Below, piece by piece: positions 47,809 through 58,732 of a stretch of DNA of 64,000 nucleotides. The stretch is from Zychaea mexicana. Lineage: Eukaryota > Mucoromycota > Mucoromycetes > Mucorales > Lichtheimiaceae. The stretch lies in NCBI RefSeq assembly GCF_025766255.1, contig NW_026516684.1:1-64000 (forward strand), written 5' to 3'. Both the position numbers and the translations under genes were made by a program. How positions within the stretch are numbered: the first letter of the stretch is position 1; each line of letters starts with the position of its first letter. The notes beneath the pieces are model-generated. The model worked only from the letters and a program-made list of their open reading frames with translations. It made no database searches and had not been told where the DNA came from.

Positions 47809-48479
47809 AACGAAGGTCGGTTCAGAAAAACACTATTATTCTGGTCTTTTTGACATAGGTTGATTTAAGCATTGGATGTGAGAAATTAGGTTATACACGC
47901 ACACACACACAAAATAAAATAAGCGGTCCAACCCGATTACCCTTTTTGATACGCCAGATACTGAGCCACAGAAGAGGTTTTGGTTGGCCATCGTCGTAGT
48001 ACCATACACGTGTATTGGCTATGCACAGAGCGTCGTACAGATTATCTCAAAACCTTGCACGACAATCGGCATTTTCAACGGCTGATTTCTTGGAGTCAGC
48101 AAGTAGCAAGCATGGACATTTGAAGTACCAGTGAGTGGCAGTGAACAGTGGGCGGATGCATGCTCGGCACACAGTAGTTAGCCAGGAGGAATGGATATAA
48201 CCATAGCAGCAATAGATCAAGGCGCGTGCAGACTACTTGATGGAGAACAAAAAAGCTATCTATCATAAAACTGCTCTGAGGGGAATACCCCGCCATACAG
48301 TGTGTACGTCTTTGCTGCCAAAAAAAAAAAAAAAAGTCCGCGAGGATATTGCACGACTCTTTCTATGGTCGTTTGGGCCTAGTTTTCCCCGCGAACCAAG
48401 AGACAGCAAACAGCCATCAATTTCTTTACTTTCTTCTTCCTGTTTAAAATAAACAGTGCTATACACTAGCCCATCCGCC

Positions 48480-49422
48480 TATCTATACGCTCCTTAAGAC
48501 ACACACACTCTCTCTCTTCTCGCAACATCCCCCCCCACCCCACCCCACCTCTCCTTCCAACACTCCCTCATCGTACTACCACTCCCCTAAAACCTATCAC
48601 GCGCTTCTTTGGAGAAAAAAGGTATTGTGGACTAATATATCGGCATCAGCATCACAATGATGATGATAGCAGCGATGATGGTTCTCGTTGTTGTTGTTGT
48701 TGTTGCTGATAATAGCTATAGCCGACCGCTAATAAGAGAGCACCCCTTCTTCTTCTTCTGTATTATACTGACTGGCTTCTCAATTCAACAACAACAACAA
48801 CAACAACAACAGATCCCCGTTTTAAGGTATAACATCGAATTCGGCAAAAGTTTTCTTTTATATAATCTTTGTGTAAGCCTTTTTATATACATAACACACA
48901 CACCCCCCCCTCCTTCCTTCCTTCCTTCTTTCCTTGCGGGCTGCTAAAGTTGTTGTTGTTGCGTGGGTGCGTGTGGTTTCTCTCTTTCTCTCTCTTTTTT
49001 CTTGCTTCTTCCTTTCTCAAACCAACTCCATTGTGGGTCATCATCTCTTCTTCTATTCCTTTTTTTTTTCTTGTTCCCCATTCTCCCTATCGAGGACCTC
49101 AGCCACGAGTTTCTTAGCTACGAGCAAAAACACCCGCTCCACACATTAGAGAGGTGCTTTTCTACTCCGGTCGCTTTTTCCCTTCTCTCTTCCACTTTAT
49201 TTCTTTTTTTTTTTTTTCCTTTTTTTAATTTCTATTTTCTTTGGACTTGTCTTCATCTAATTTGCTATTTGTAATTCGCCTTTGTTATAGCACACAAGAA
49301 ACAGACACACATCATTATTAGTACACCATTCGAAATCCTTCCTTTTTACCTACGACCATCCATCCAACCAGCATTTCACATCCGCTCCGTCAAAGACGAA
49401 AAAGAATAAGAAATAAATAGCA
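48480..49422 (+). promoter_or_regulatory. Long CT-rich leader of casein kinase I
   Basis: Almost 1 kb of CT- and CA-rich sequence precedes the kinase start codon, with a (CAA)n run at 48787-48811 and several upstream ATGs (for example 48657) opening low-complexity frames. This looks like a long 5' untranslated leader, possibly containing an intron, with upstream open frames that could damp translation. No specific factor site is assigned. Confidence 0.4.
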
Positions 49423-51335
49423 ATGACCGGAAACCATTCTCATTCCTCCACCGCAGCGAATCCATTTTCCTCGCACAACGTTGTTGGTGTACACTACCGA
49501 GTCGGCAAAAAGATTGGCGAAGGCAGTTTCGGTATTATCTACGAAGGTGAGAATGACCAAGAACGATTGGACCCTCTTTTTGTACATTGTAGACACTTTC
49601 CCTGTCAACTTTTCTTTTCCCCCCCCTCCTCCTCCTCCTACCCTTTCTTCTTTTCCCTTTTTCTCTTCTCAAAAGGAAACGTTCTGTCACAGTAACACAA
49701 GCAGTGTATTTTCTTTTGTCCATATCATCAAGGCACCAATTTGCTCAACAATCAACCCGTGGCCATCAAGTTTGAACCAAGGAAAAGCGATGCACCCCAG
49801 TTGCGCGACGAATACAGAACGTATAAAATTATGGCAGGCTCAAGTAAGCTTTCTTCGATTCAATTGCTTCTTCTTCTTCTTCTTGGGTGTTCAATCGATC
49901 ATTAACATGTCAATACATTATCAGCCGGTATACCCACAGCCTATTACTTTGGTCAAGAAGGGCTTCACAATATCCTTGTTATTGATTTATTGGGCCCCAG
50001 TTTGGAAGATATGTTTGATATTTGTGGTCGTCGATTCTCGACAAAAACTGTTGCCATGCTCGCAAAGCAAATGGTAATGACAAGGACATGTGTTATGTGA
50101 GAGAGAGAGAGAGAGAGAGTGAGTGAATAAAAGGATGTGTATATCCAATTCATGCTAACCTATTCTTTCTTCATTTACACAATCCCCCCCCCCTCCTCCT
50201 CCCCCCCAAACCTGCGTTTGTACAATATCATCACACATACTTCCCCTAACTCCTTACAGCTGAATCGCGTGCAGACCATCCATGAAAAGAATTTGATATA
50301 CCGGGATATCAAGCCTGATAACTTTCTGATCGGCAAACCTGGCACCAAAATGGCAAACCATATTTTCATTGTCGACTTTGGCATGGCCAAACTGTACCGC
50401 GATCCAAAGACCAAGCAACATATTCCTTACCGTGAACGCAAGAGTCTTTCCGGCACTGCACGCTACATGAGTATCAACACGCATCTAGGTCGAGGTATGT
50501 GGGCGATGTTTAGAATCTATTTCTTCATCCATTGAAACGCTTTTGGCTGATTGTTGGCCCTCTCATCTTTTCCAGAACAATCGCGCCGTGACGATCTGGA
50601 AGCACTTGGACATGTCTTTATGTACTTTTTGCGTGGCTCGCTCCCATGGCAAGGATTGAAGGCTGCCACAAACAAGCAAAAGTACGAGAAGATTGGTGAA
50701 AAGAAGCAGAGTACTGCTGTCAAGGAACTTTGTGATGGATTCCCCGGTAAGCTTGTTTCTTTGGGTTTGCTTCTTCATTGATTAACTAATGCGTTCTTGA
50801 TTTAAATAGAGGAATTTGGTATCTATCTTCAGTAAGTCAATGAAACCTTAATTCCGTCTTAAAAAGTGTGTATTATAATGTGATTTAACGTATATTGTTA
50901 TTTCTTTCAAATAGATACGTCCGCAAACTCGGATTCGAAGAGACGCCCGATTACGACTTTTTACGAGAGCTTTTCACAAAGGTCATCAAGAATGCGGGTG
51001 AGGTTGAAGACGGTGTCTACGACTGGATGCTGCTCAACAACGGCAAGGGCTGGGAAACGCTCTCGAAACGCCAAGCGGCTCGTCAAGGACTTCCTGCACC
51101 TGCCAAGAAGGTTATTGCGGACAATCAGCGCCAGATGACCTCGGGCAAGCATCCCGAACCCCAGACGAGGGAGCAGCAGCCAGCTGCAGAAGCACATCAC
51201 GCTTCGGCACAAGCAACACAACGTCATAGCCAGCAACAACAACAACAGCACCAGCACCAGCACCAGCAGCAGCCAATACTCCAGCAAAAGAAGCCAAGTC
51301 TTCTGGCAAAACTGACGTGTGGTCTGTGTCAGTGA
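49423..51335 (+). CDS. Casein kinase I, membrane-anchored Yck type
   Basis: Seven exons (49423-49546, 49733-49843, 49925-50073, 50260-50494, 50576-50746, 50810-50831, 50915-51335) give 410 residues. The kinase domain has the Gly loop [15 protein letters not shown] (ATP lysine), RDIKPDN (catalytic Asp144), DFGMAK (Asp167-Gly169) and the CK1-specific [20 protein letters not shown] in place of APE. The C-terminal tail is Gln/His-rich and ends KLTCGLCQ. Yck1/Yck2-type kinases are palmitoylated on C-terminal cysteines and act at the plasma membrane in nutrient sensing, endocytosis and morphogenesis; here two cysteines near, but not at, the very end could serve. The sixth exon is 22 bp. The tail Gln/His run comes from CAA/CAG/CAC repeats. 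Confidence 0.95.
50099..50119 (+). repeat. (GA)n microsatellite in casein kinase intron
   Basis: A GA repeat lies near the 5' end of the third intron of the casein kinase gene. Other introns of the gene are also low in complexity. Confidence 0.85.
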
Positions 51336-51457
51336 CCAAGAAAAGGTCGATTAGGGCATGCGTATTATTCCCTGGACTAGAAGAGCATTTTACAAAGCAG
51401 CAGCAGCAGCAGCAACGACCACATACAAAACGATTCTCTTTTCTTACTTATAACCTT

Positions 51458-51506
<49 letters not shown>

Positions 51507-53511
51507 TCTTCCCCTCATCGTCTTTCTCAATACTCCACCCTTTCTTTCTCTTCTACCCTATCGCACACACACTCACACTCACACTCACACGCGCACCCAC
51601 TCATTCTCGCACGCAAGCACAAGCACACACACACACAATCAATGCGTTGTTGTGGTACCCGTACTAGCAATTCTCTATCAGCACGCACTCACTCACATTC
51701 ACAATCTTGATTTTCTTTTCTTTCTTACAATTACTATTTTGCAAAGTTATAATTTACGCTCTTGTCACCTTTTTTTTTCTCTTTTTTTCTCTCCCCTCAG
51801 CGTCTTCATCTACTGTTCATCTCTCCCTCTCCCCCTCCCCTCGAGTTTCTTGTCCTAATCAAATCAATGAACATCCTCTCTTTTTTTTTTATAAACCATA
51901 GAAACTTATTATGAAAAAAAAAGAAGTTTCATGTTGCATTGGCAGCATGTGCGAGTGACTGACTCTATAGTGCAGTTAAGAAACTCGCGTGGCACACATA
52001 CTTGAATGCATACGCAGCTTATTATCCTCAAACATCGACAATCAAGGAATGTTGCGGTTTTGTTTGGGAACACTAAGCTAACTGCTTCGGTTCCCCCCAA
52101 AGTGATAGGGTATAGTAGTAGTAGTAGGCTACTCATTAGTGTGTTGGTGCAATCCAGGCACCTCGTTGTTCTGAACCCTGACTTGTACAGCCACAGCATG
52201 GCCTGCTGACTCGGTAATTTTAATAAGGTTGCATGACGGCCATTGTTTTCAATAGATTATCACAGCACACATCGTTGATCGCCATCACGATGAGAAAGGA
52301 AGAAAAAGAGATCCTTGATGGCGTTACATCATTGTTGAGGCATAAGGTACGCGATAAATTAAATAGATGAGAGATGATGATGCATATATACACACCCCAG
52401 CTGTCCTCCCTCATTTTCTGTAGCCCGACCGTCACGTGTGTCCGCACATCTGTTCTTTTGCATTGATAGTAAGTATACCCAAATTGACAATTAGCTGTTC
52501 GTGAGTATGTATGTAGTAGAATCTACATATGTACTTACCTTCACCCTCCTGCACTTTACACCCTTGTTGGCGACACGAGTATGCGCCGTGGTTTTTCCAG
52601 TCTCGTAACGTTTAGTCTTACCTCAATTCTCATTTTATAAGTGGTTGCTGTTGTTTCTGAACCATTATTCTATAAGCTTGTTTTGCTGTGTTAGCATTAC
52701 TGAGCTTGCGGATGCATAACACTTATATGTAGCTTAGCACGATAAACAAAAGTACATACTAGCCTTGTCTAGAGTTTCGTTCCTTTCAAATTGCTGTGTC
52801 TAAATTGACTTCACATGACAATGCCAATTCCTTTCTTGTCAGTGTGGCCGTATGTTCCTATATCTATATCACTGGAGTACCCCATAAGGATCTGATACGA
52901 GGAAATCAGGATTCTTAAACTAAAAGAACAGTATTTTGAAGATTCCGCTGATGATGTTGACTCTTTAGTGCTCTTTTTCTAACTGTAGCTATTATGGATT
53001 TGGCCACGTCTTTGCCATGGTCCCGAATTTGAGCATAAGAAATACAATTTGGATTTTGATTCAACGAGCACTATGCTAAAGGTTGGATTGCAATTTCTGT
53101 CAAAAAAAAAGTTAAATACTGCTTATTATTCATTGAGTGGTGCAGTTGTTAGTATCACTCAGTTAAAAGTGCTTCCGCTGCTTTAACGCAATCCTTGTTA
53201 CCACTTCTTTAGTGCCTTCTCTATTATTCAGCTAGCTGTAATCTCTTGATTGTTCATGAGTTTCAAAGTATGTTTAACTGTGGAGGCATAATGTTAACGG
53301 CGAGCAGCAAAGAGTATCCCGGTTTGTAGCAGCTGATTGTCTATAAGTTATAGTAAGGAGGTTTCAATCATGAAGGACGGTGAATTCTCAGGTGTGACAA
53401 GTGATTTCGTGCCAGCTTCGCCGGCCCGTCTTTACACTTTTGCTTTGCGTGCTCAACAGATAACTTTTAAACGTTTTCCCTCAATTTTTATGCATCAAAA
53501 ACCCCCATCCA
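51336..53511. other. 3' flank of casein kinase I and intergenic region
   Basis: The first 550 bp are CT- and CA-rich (TC repeat at 51474-51503, CA-rich tracts at 51560-51640) and probably form the 3' untranslated region of the kinase. The rest shows no convincing gene; a short plus-strand frame near 52290-52371 (MRKEEKEILDGVTSLLRHK) has coding-like composition but no partners. Confidence 0.5.
51474..51503 (+). repeat. (TC)15 microsatellite
   Basis: A pure TC repeat lies about 140 bp after the casein kinase stop codon, in its probable 3' untranslated region. Confidence 0.9.
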
Positions 53512-54439
53512 ATGCCAGGTAAAATCAGGAATTAACGTTCTAGATTGAGTGCATTAATTAATAATTCAACAGGCAATAATCATAAACAGAAGCCATCCGA
53601 TCGACGCGATTCGCTGAAACAACAACAACGAAAGAATTCAGCCGGTAAAGGAGATAATTTCAAGATGGGAGGATAGAGAGAGAGAGAGAGAGAGAGCATG
53701 TGTGTATTCATTATGCTTGGAAAGATGAAACGGGCTAAAATGCAGAGAGTCAATCTAGGCAAACAAAAAGAGTACCAACAGACAGGAACCGGAGGGAACA
53801 AGACGAGTAATACCAACAATACCAGCAGTAGCAGCGGCAACAATAACATCAATAGCAATAACAACAACAGCACCAGCCGGACAAGTACACCTCCAATAGC
53901 ACCCGCACCCGCACCAGCGGTGGGTGCAACGCCTACACCCGTAACACCACACACATTAGGTGTGAATGGATTCAATAGCGCAGAAGTTGTGCAGTTCTTA
54001 AACCAACGTAAGTACAGAGGAGGGGGAGGTTTTAACTCAATGCAAACGAGTGTGTCTGATTGGGAAATTTACCATGCTATACAGGATTTTCAGACACGTT
54101 GACAGCATATCACGACACAAATGCCGAGGCATCGACGAGACCGGTCAAGTATGAGAGTCAGGAGAAGGCATGGGGCGGCAAAGGAGGACTACCGTCAGTA
54201 TGGGGACAAAAGAGTGAGTTTCGGCTTTCTTTTCTTTTCTTATGGATACTATTTAAGAGAGAGAGGATGCGGGGTATATACATTTATACACGATAAGAAG
54301 AAAAAGGCAAGCAAAAATAGATAACAAAAATTTGGTTTGTGGGTGTTGTATCATAATAGATGGTGCCATGGCAACTGGAGCTGATCTGTTCTCAGAAATG
54401 CTGAAAACACCGCATCAGCAACAACAGCAGCAGCAGTAG
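53512..54439 (+). CDS. Uncharacterised low-complexity protein with conserved-looking C-terminus
   Basis: I do not recognise this protein. A 7-bp first exon (ATGCCAG) splices over 54 bp to an exon reading KQKPSDRRDSLKQQQRKNSA. A central region is Thr/Pro/Ala-rich (PPIAPAPAPAVGATPTPVTP). The last three exons join cleanly in phase: GVNGFNSAEVVQFLNQ, then FSDTLTAYHDTNAEASTRP plus QEKAWGGKGGLPSVWGQK, then ATGADLFSEMLKTPH with a poly-Gln end at 54439. The middle is ambiguous. Either a (GA)n-containing intron ends at the acceptor ctaaaatgcag (53743) and a second intron removes an Asn-rich repeat, or translation starts further down (53698-53731) and the Asn-rich repeat is coding. Structured features are limited to the AEVVQFLNQ helix and a Trp-containing GGKGGLPSVWG motif. 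It converges with the Yippee gene. Confidence 0.55.
53675..53696 (+). repeat. (AG)11 microsatellite
   Basis: An AG repeat lies in the probable second intron (or leader) of the uncharacterised gene at 53.5 kb. Confidence 0.85.
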
Positions 54440-54616
54440 TAGGATGACGATGAGGGATAGCAATAGCAGTTAGAGTAATAGGAGATATCAGGTTGTCGTT
54501 TTTGACATGTGTGTAGTTTGATGATAACAGTTATTGGTGGCGATCGGAAAACCGGGTTAATGCGTACAGTGTCGATGCTTATAGTGTTATCGTTTCTTCT
54601 TCTTCTTCTTGTACGT

Positions 54617-55118
54617 TTAATAATCATCGTCGTCATCGTCACTCCATATATTTTCTCGGGATACTTTGGATTTTTCGACAATATATCGGCCTTCCTTGTA
54701 CTTTTGCGGTTTCTCGCGCGCCCGCAAGTATTTCCATCCGAGTTTCGTGCGGCATACACTGCAGGATATATCAGCAACTGTATGGACGCCTGTCATCAAC
54801 AGCCGCTCTTCTTTGACTCCCACAATAACGTTGACGACTTTACCCACAAGAAATGCAGGTCCATGCTTGTTTGAAGGAAAAAAGGAAGACTCTTTAGTTT
54901 CTTTTGGGCATAGTGTCATAAAGGGAAAAGAAGACTGGAGCAGAGATAAAAAAAAAAGCCATCTATTATGTAAAGTGCTTGCTTACCCTTCCTTGAAATG
55001 CTCTGGACATGATGGCATCGTGGGTTGTAATGTGGCAGTGACAACTAGAGCAAGTGTAGACTCGGTTGCGAGTTTGAAGGTATGCCTGATGTTGCTGCGA
55101 TTGTCTTCTGCTCGTCAT
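54617..55118 (-). CDS. Yippee-like zinc-binding protein
   Basis: Two exons (54987-55118 and 54617-54865) give 126 residues, typical of the Yippee/YPEL/Moh1 family. The paired zinc-binding motifs are CSSC (Cys23, Cys26) and CSVC (Cys79, Cys82), with the family blocks HDAIMSRAFQGRHGPAFL, VVNVIVGVKEERLLMTGVHT, LGWKYLRAREKPQKYKEGRY and IVEKSKV. YPEL proteins adopt a beta-tent fold shared with cereblon and Mis18. In yeast the homologue Moh1 is linked to stationary-phase survival and to the GID/CTLH ubiquitin ligase. The C-terminus extends past the usual end with NIWSDDDDDDY, an acidic tail absent from most members. The first intron is 121 bp and holds a short in-frame upstream piece. It converges with the unknown gene to its left, 177 bp apart. 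Confidence 0.93.
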
Positions 55119-58100
55119 TATGATCCGAACAATGGCCAAAAAAGATAAAATGACATTGCGTAGCTGGGCAAACAGTTTTGTCTTTGTATTAATATGATAG
55201 AAAAGGGGGATGTCAGGGATTTACCAAGAGAGAGGGAGAGAGAGAAAAGTGGTGTGCGAAGCGTGCCCTGTCACATGGTCATAAGATGTGGTGTGTGGCC
55301 GTTCTCGTGGCAGGATTATGATAAATACGCCATTCTTTTTCTAACAGGCGGGTGAAGAGCAATACTAATGAAGAACTGTCCCGTTTCTTTTTTCCTTGAT
55401 TCTTTTCTCTCTCCAGATTTGCCTATCTATCGTCTTCATTATACCATCTTTTTTTTATTCTTTTTCAATCATTACTATCATCATGGGTCACTAATTATCA
55501 TGAATGGCTGGAATTTATATAGCGAACGTACTGCATGATCCGTCTCGTGCAGAATTTGATCAATGCACAGGGTTATGCAAAAATTTTGGTCAAATTGATC
55601 AAGAATGTTTACACTTTAAGTTTACTGAAATACCTTTATTTAACTATTATGATTACCGTCGTCGTCATCATCATCATCATATTGCCGCCGTCACTACATC
55701 AACAAATGTGGTCTAACTGCACGACACTAACGATCTGTAATGCTTCTCAAGTGATCACTCGAGCAGGAACAAGAATTAATCCGTTGTTTGTCAAAAACAA
55801 AAATCTATCACTAACGTGCATTCGTTGGCTCAGCAATTTGCCCTTTTTGCGTCCGCTAGTCTAGTGTATTATATACCAGTGAGTGATGCACACATACTAC
55901 ATCATAATTACTATCATTGTATGATTAGCTTATTAAGCAGTGCCATTATCACATAACAGAAACTAATCATATATCTCCTATCTACACAAACCACTTTTCA
56001 TGTCATACGTCTATCAAGTGCTATGAAAAAGGATAATTATAATCTCAGGCACAGTACTTTAATTCATAGTTCACACATGAGTGACCTGAAATCATCATGT
56101 ATTTCAATCACCAAGCCAGTGTTATTCCGCAAGGAGAAACATTCACCCAAGCATGCTCCCTCTTGTGACAATGACTTTAACTCGGGACGACGCTCCTTCT
56201 TAAACGGTATTCATAATATGCGCACATAAAAAAAAAGAGAGTATGTAAACGCTACGCTGAGAAACACATCGTTGGCCTTATACACTGTACTTCTGAAGCA
56301 ATGTGGAATTTTTCTAAACTGCATATTACACAGATGTCTAAAGCATATGCGACTATATAGTAAGTGTAAGACCTTGTGTATTTTATTTCGCCAAAACGGT
56401 GCTGTCACAATCGTGCTGCGATGAGTTGCACGTCTAACATTATCCGAGTAGCTTAAATCAGTTGAGTCTGACGAAATCGTGCAGTATTACTCATGCTTTG
56501 TAAGTGAATACTCTTACTTAAACAAGGACCTTTAGTTCCGTGTCGTATGTACTTTTTTTCAAACGATTACGCATGAGGGTTTCCATAGCACATTGTCCTT
56601 TATGTGTGTCAACTACAGGCTTTCGTGATACACAAGACGATCAAATTGTATTATTTGCTGTTGCAGATCGGTATAGTATAGGCCTATGAGAAACCACAAT
56701 GACAATAAAGGTGATGCTGGGAGTGACAAGGAAGGGAGGGACTCGAGTTACTTTATGTCACATAAATACAGCAAACTTCATACAAGCGTAACAAAAGGGT
56801 ATTATGATTATATCCATATTCCGAGCACTCCACTCGTGGGTAATAATTATCAAAGATGAAGAAGCTGGTGTTTTGGTACGTGAGTGTTTGTGAAGATTGC
56901 TCATCCACTCCTGTGGTGCCTTTCTATTGTGCTACAGTGGTCTGTCAGTTGACGGAGCCAGCCAAAAGTATACCTGCTCGACGACATTGCATTATACGCT
57001 TCATTTGGAAATTTTGCGTGTCATTTGATATGTTAAGCAGCTTTTGACTCTTCCCATGTTACTGTTGATTCTTGTGTAATACCTAAAAAGAAAAGGCTTT
57101 CTCTTTTCGCGTTCAGAATGGCCTGCTTGTACAGGTTCGTTGCACAACAAGGGCGCAACATATGTGGCTGCACCAGAACCTGGGGTAAAATTTCCATGAA
57201 CAAGATATATAGAGTTTCATTGCAGCTATTACACTCTAAGAAAGATCGTATTTGTAAAGCAACTGCATTTGCATGTGTTTTTTTATCTTTACTTTTTCGT
57301 ACGTCTTGTGATTGCTTTTTACCTCTGCAATTCGCATTGGTGATGGTAGAATGCAGGGAAAAAGAATGATGGTTTTATCAAATTGAAAGGCATGAAGCAG
57401 CCTGCTGCATCATACTTAAAGAAGCAAACAAAGGAAATGTGATACTAGGGATAATCTGGACCGCTGAAGGAACAAAACCAAGATAAAAGGTCATTATTAT
57501 TATTGAGGTTACTGCTAGTAGCACAGCTTCCTGGATTGCTGGTAATTAAAAAACAAAAGCTTTAGTTCTAAATCTTCATCATACTCTACAATTTTTGCAG
57601 AAAATCTACAGTAGCCACTATCATACCTGCTTTACTATATAATATCGCGCACTTGTAAATATTAGCGAGGAGTTTACATAGTATGATAGTGGCACAATGA
57701 TAGAGCAGATAGATCAGACACAATGTACAAATCATATTCAAATCCTTTAGCTGGACACAATTTGTTTGTTTTGCTGTTGGAAAAGAACAAGACTGCAGGA
57801 ACAACTAGGTTGAGAGTACTGTAAGAGGAAGGATTCGGTATGGGTAGTGATCACAGTCTCACTCTCCGGTCATTCGGAGCGAGCTGTATAAAGAAAGCAG
57901 AAGATGACAACATCGTCCTCTACGCGGGCTATGAGCTTAACGCAACAGGGCGAGTCTTGGAGCGAACAGCCTGTCGCATGATAGAATGTGCTTTATATAC
58001 CAGTGACTCCTTACAGTCCAGCATATAGTAGTTGACATGAACGACATAAAAGCATGGCAGTTTTCTCTTTTATAATTTTGGGTGCATTGGCTTGCCAACC

Positions 58101-58732
58101 CAAGAACTAAGCGTGTCCATGTCACAATCGATCTTATTTCGGCAGTGTGCTGCAGGTCAGCATTGGCCAGTGCACTAAAAATAATTGAATGCGAGCATCA
58201 TGTAACACACATGGTACACAGCCTATTGTGGAGAGACCCCCAAAAAAAGCGAATTGGCTTTACAGATTTACTCAAATCCTTCTATGGTATAGCTGCAACA
58301 GGGAGAACAAAAGGACGCAAAAAGTAGTGTGACAGTCAAGAGGAGCCATCAGCCCTTCTTGGTCAATCTTTCAAGATGTATACCGAGGCACAGTGATCTT
58401 TAAACAACACCAAAATTCAGTATTCTTTTTCAACAATAGCACATGTACTAGGGAGTGCTGTGATGAAAGTGGCGGAGGACAAGATTTATTTGTCGTTGAG
58501 AAAAATATGCAAAGAGGTACCCATGGTAGCTTATTAGTTGGACCAACATCAATATCGTTCGTTCTGTGTAACATCAGAGCTGACTGAATCGTTTTCCTTC
58601 AACGAACATGATACTCCCACTATGGGAACACAAATGGCTTCTTTTAAATTCTTTTCCGCGCTCACACATTTTCCGTTTCTTCTTTCTCTCCTTTAATTAT
58701 TTTTAATTTTCATATCCTCCCAACAAAACACA
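55119..58732. other. 3.6 kb gene-poor region
   Basis: No gene could be assembled. Plus-strand open frames of 60-80 codons occur near 56856-57047, 57840-58028, 58082-58327 and 58393-58587; some have a coding-like look (for example HSLLWRDPQKKRIGFTDLLK near 58230), but they lack splice partners and recognisable motifs. The last 100 bp, CT-rich then A-rich, are the leader of the alpha/beta hydrolase gene. Confidence 0.45.

Larger units (their letters stand above)
43988..49422. other. 5.4 kb gene-poor region
   Basis: No complete gene is recognised. The left end is the amine oxidase promoter and contains a (TA)12 repeat at 44089-44112. An orphan plus-strand open frame lies at 44840-45076 and a minus-strand hydrolase-like fragment at 47608-47808. 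From about 48480 the sequence becomes CT-rich and leads into casein kinase I. Confidence 0.5.
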
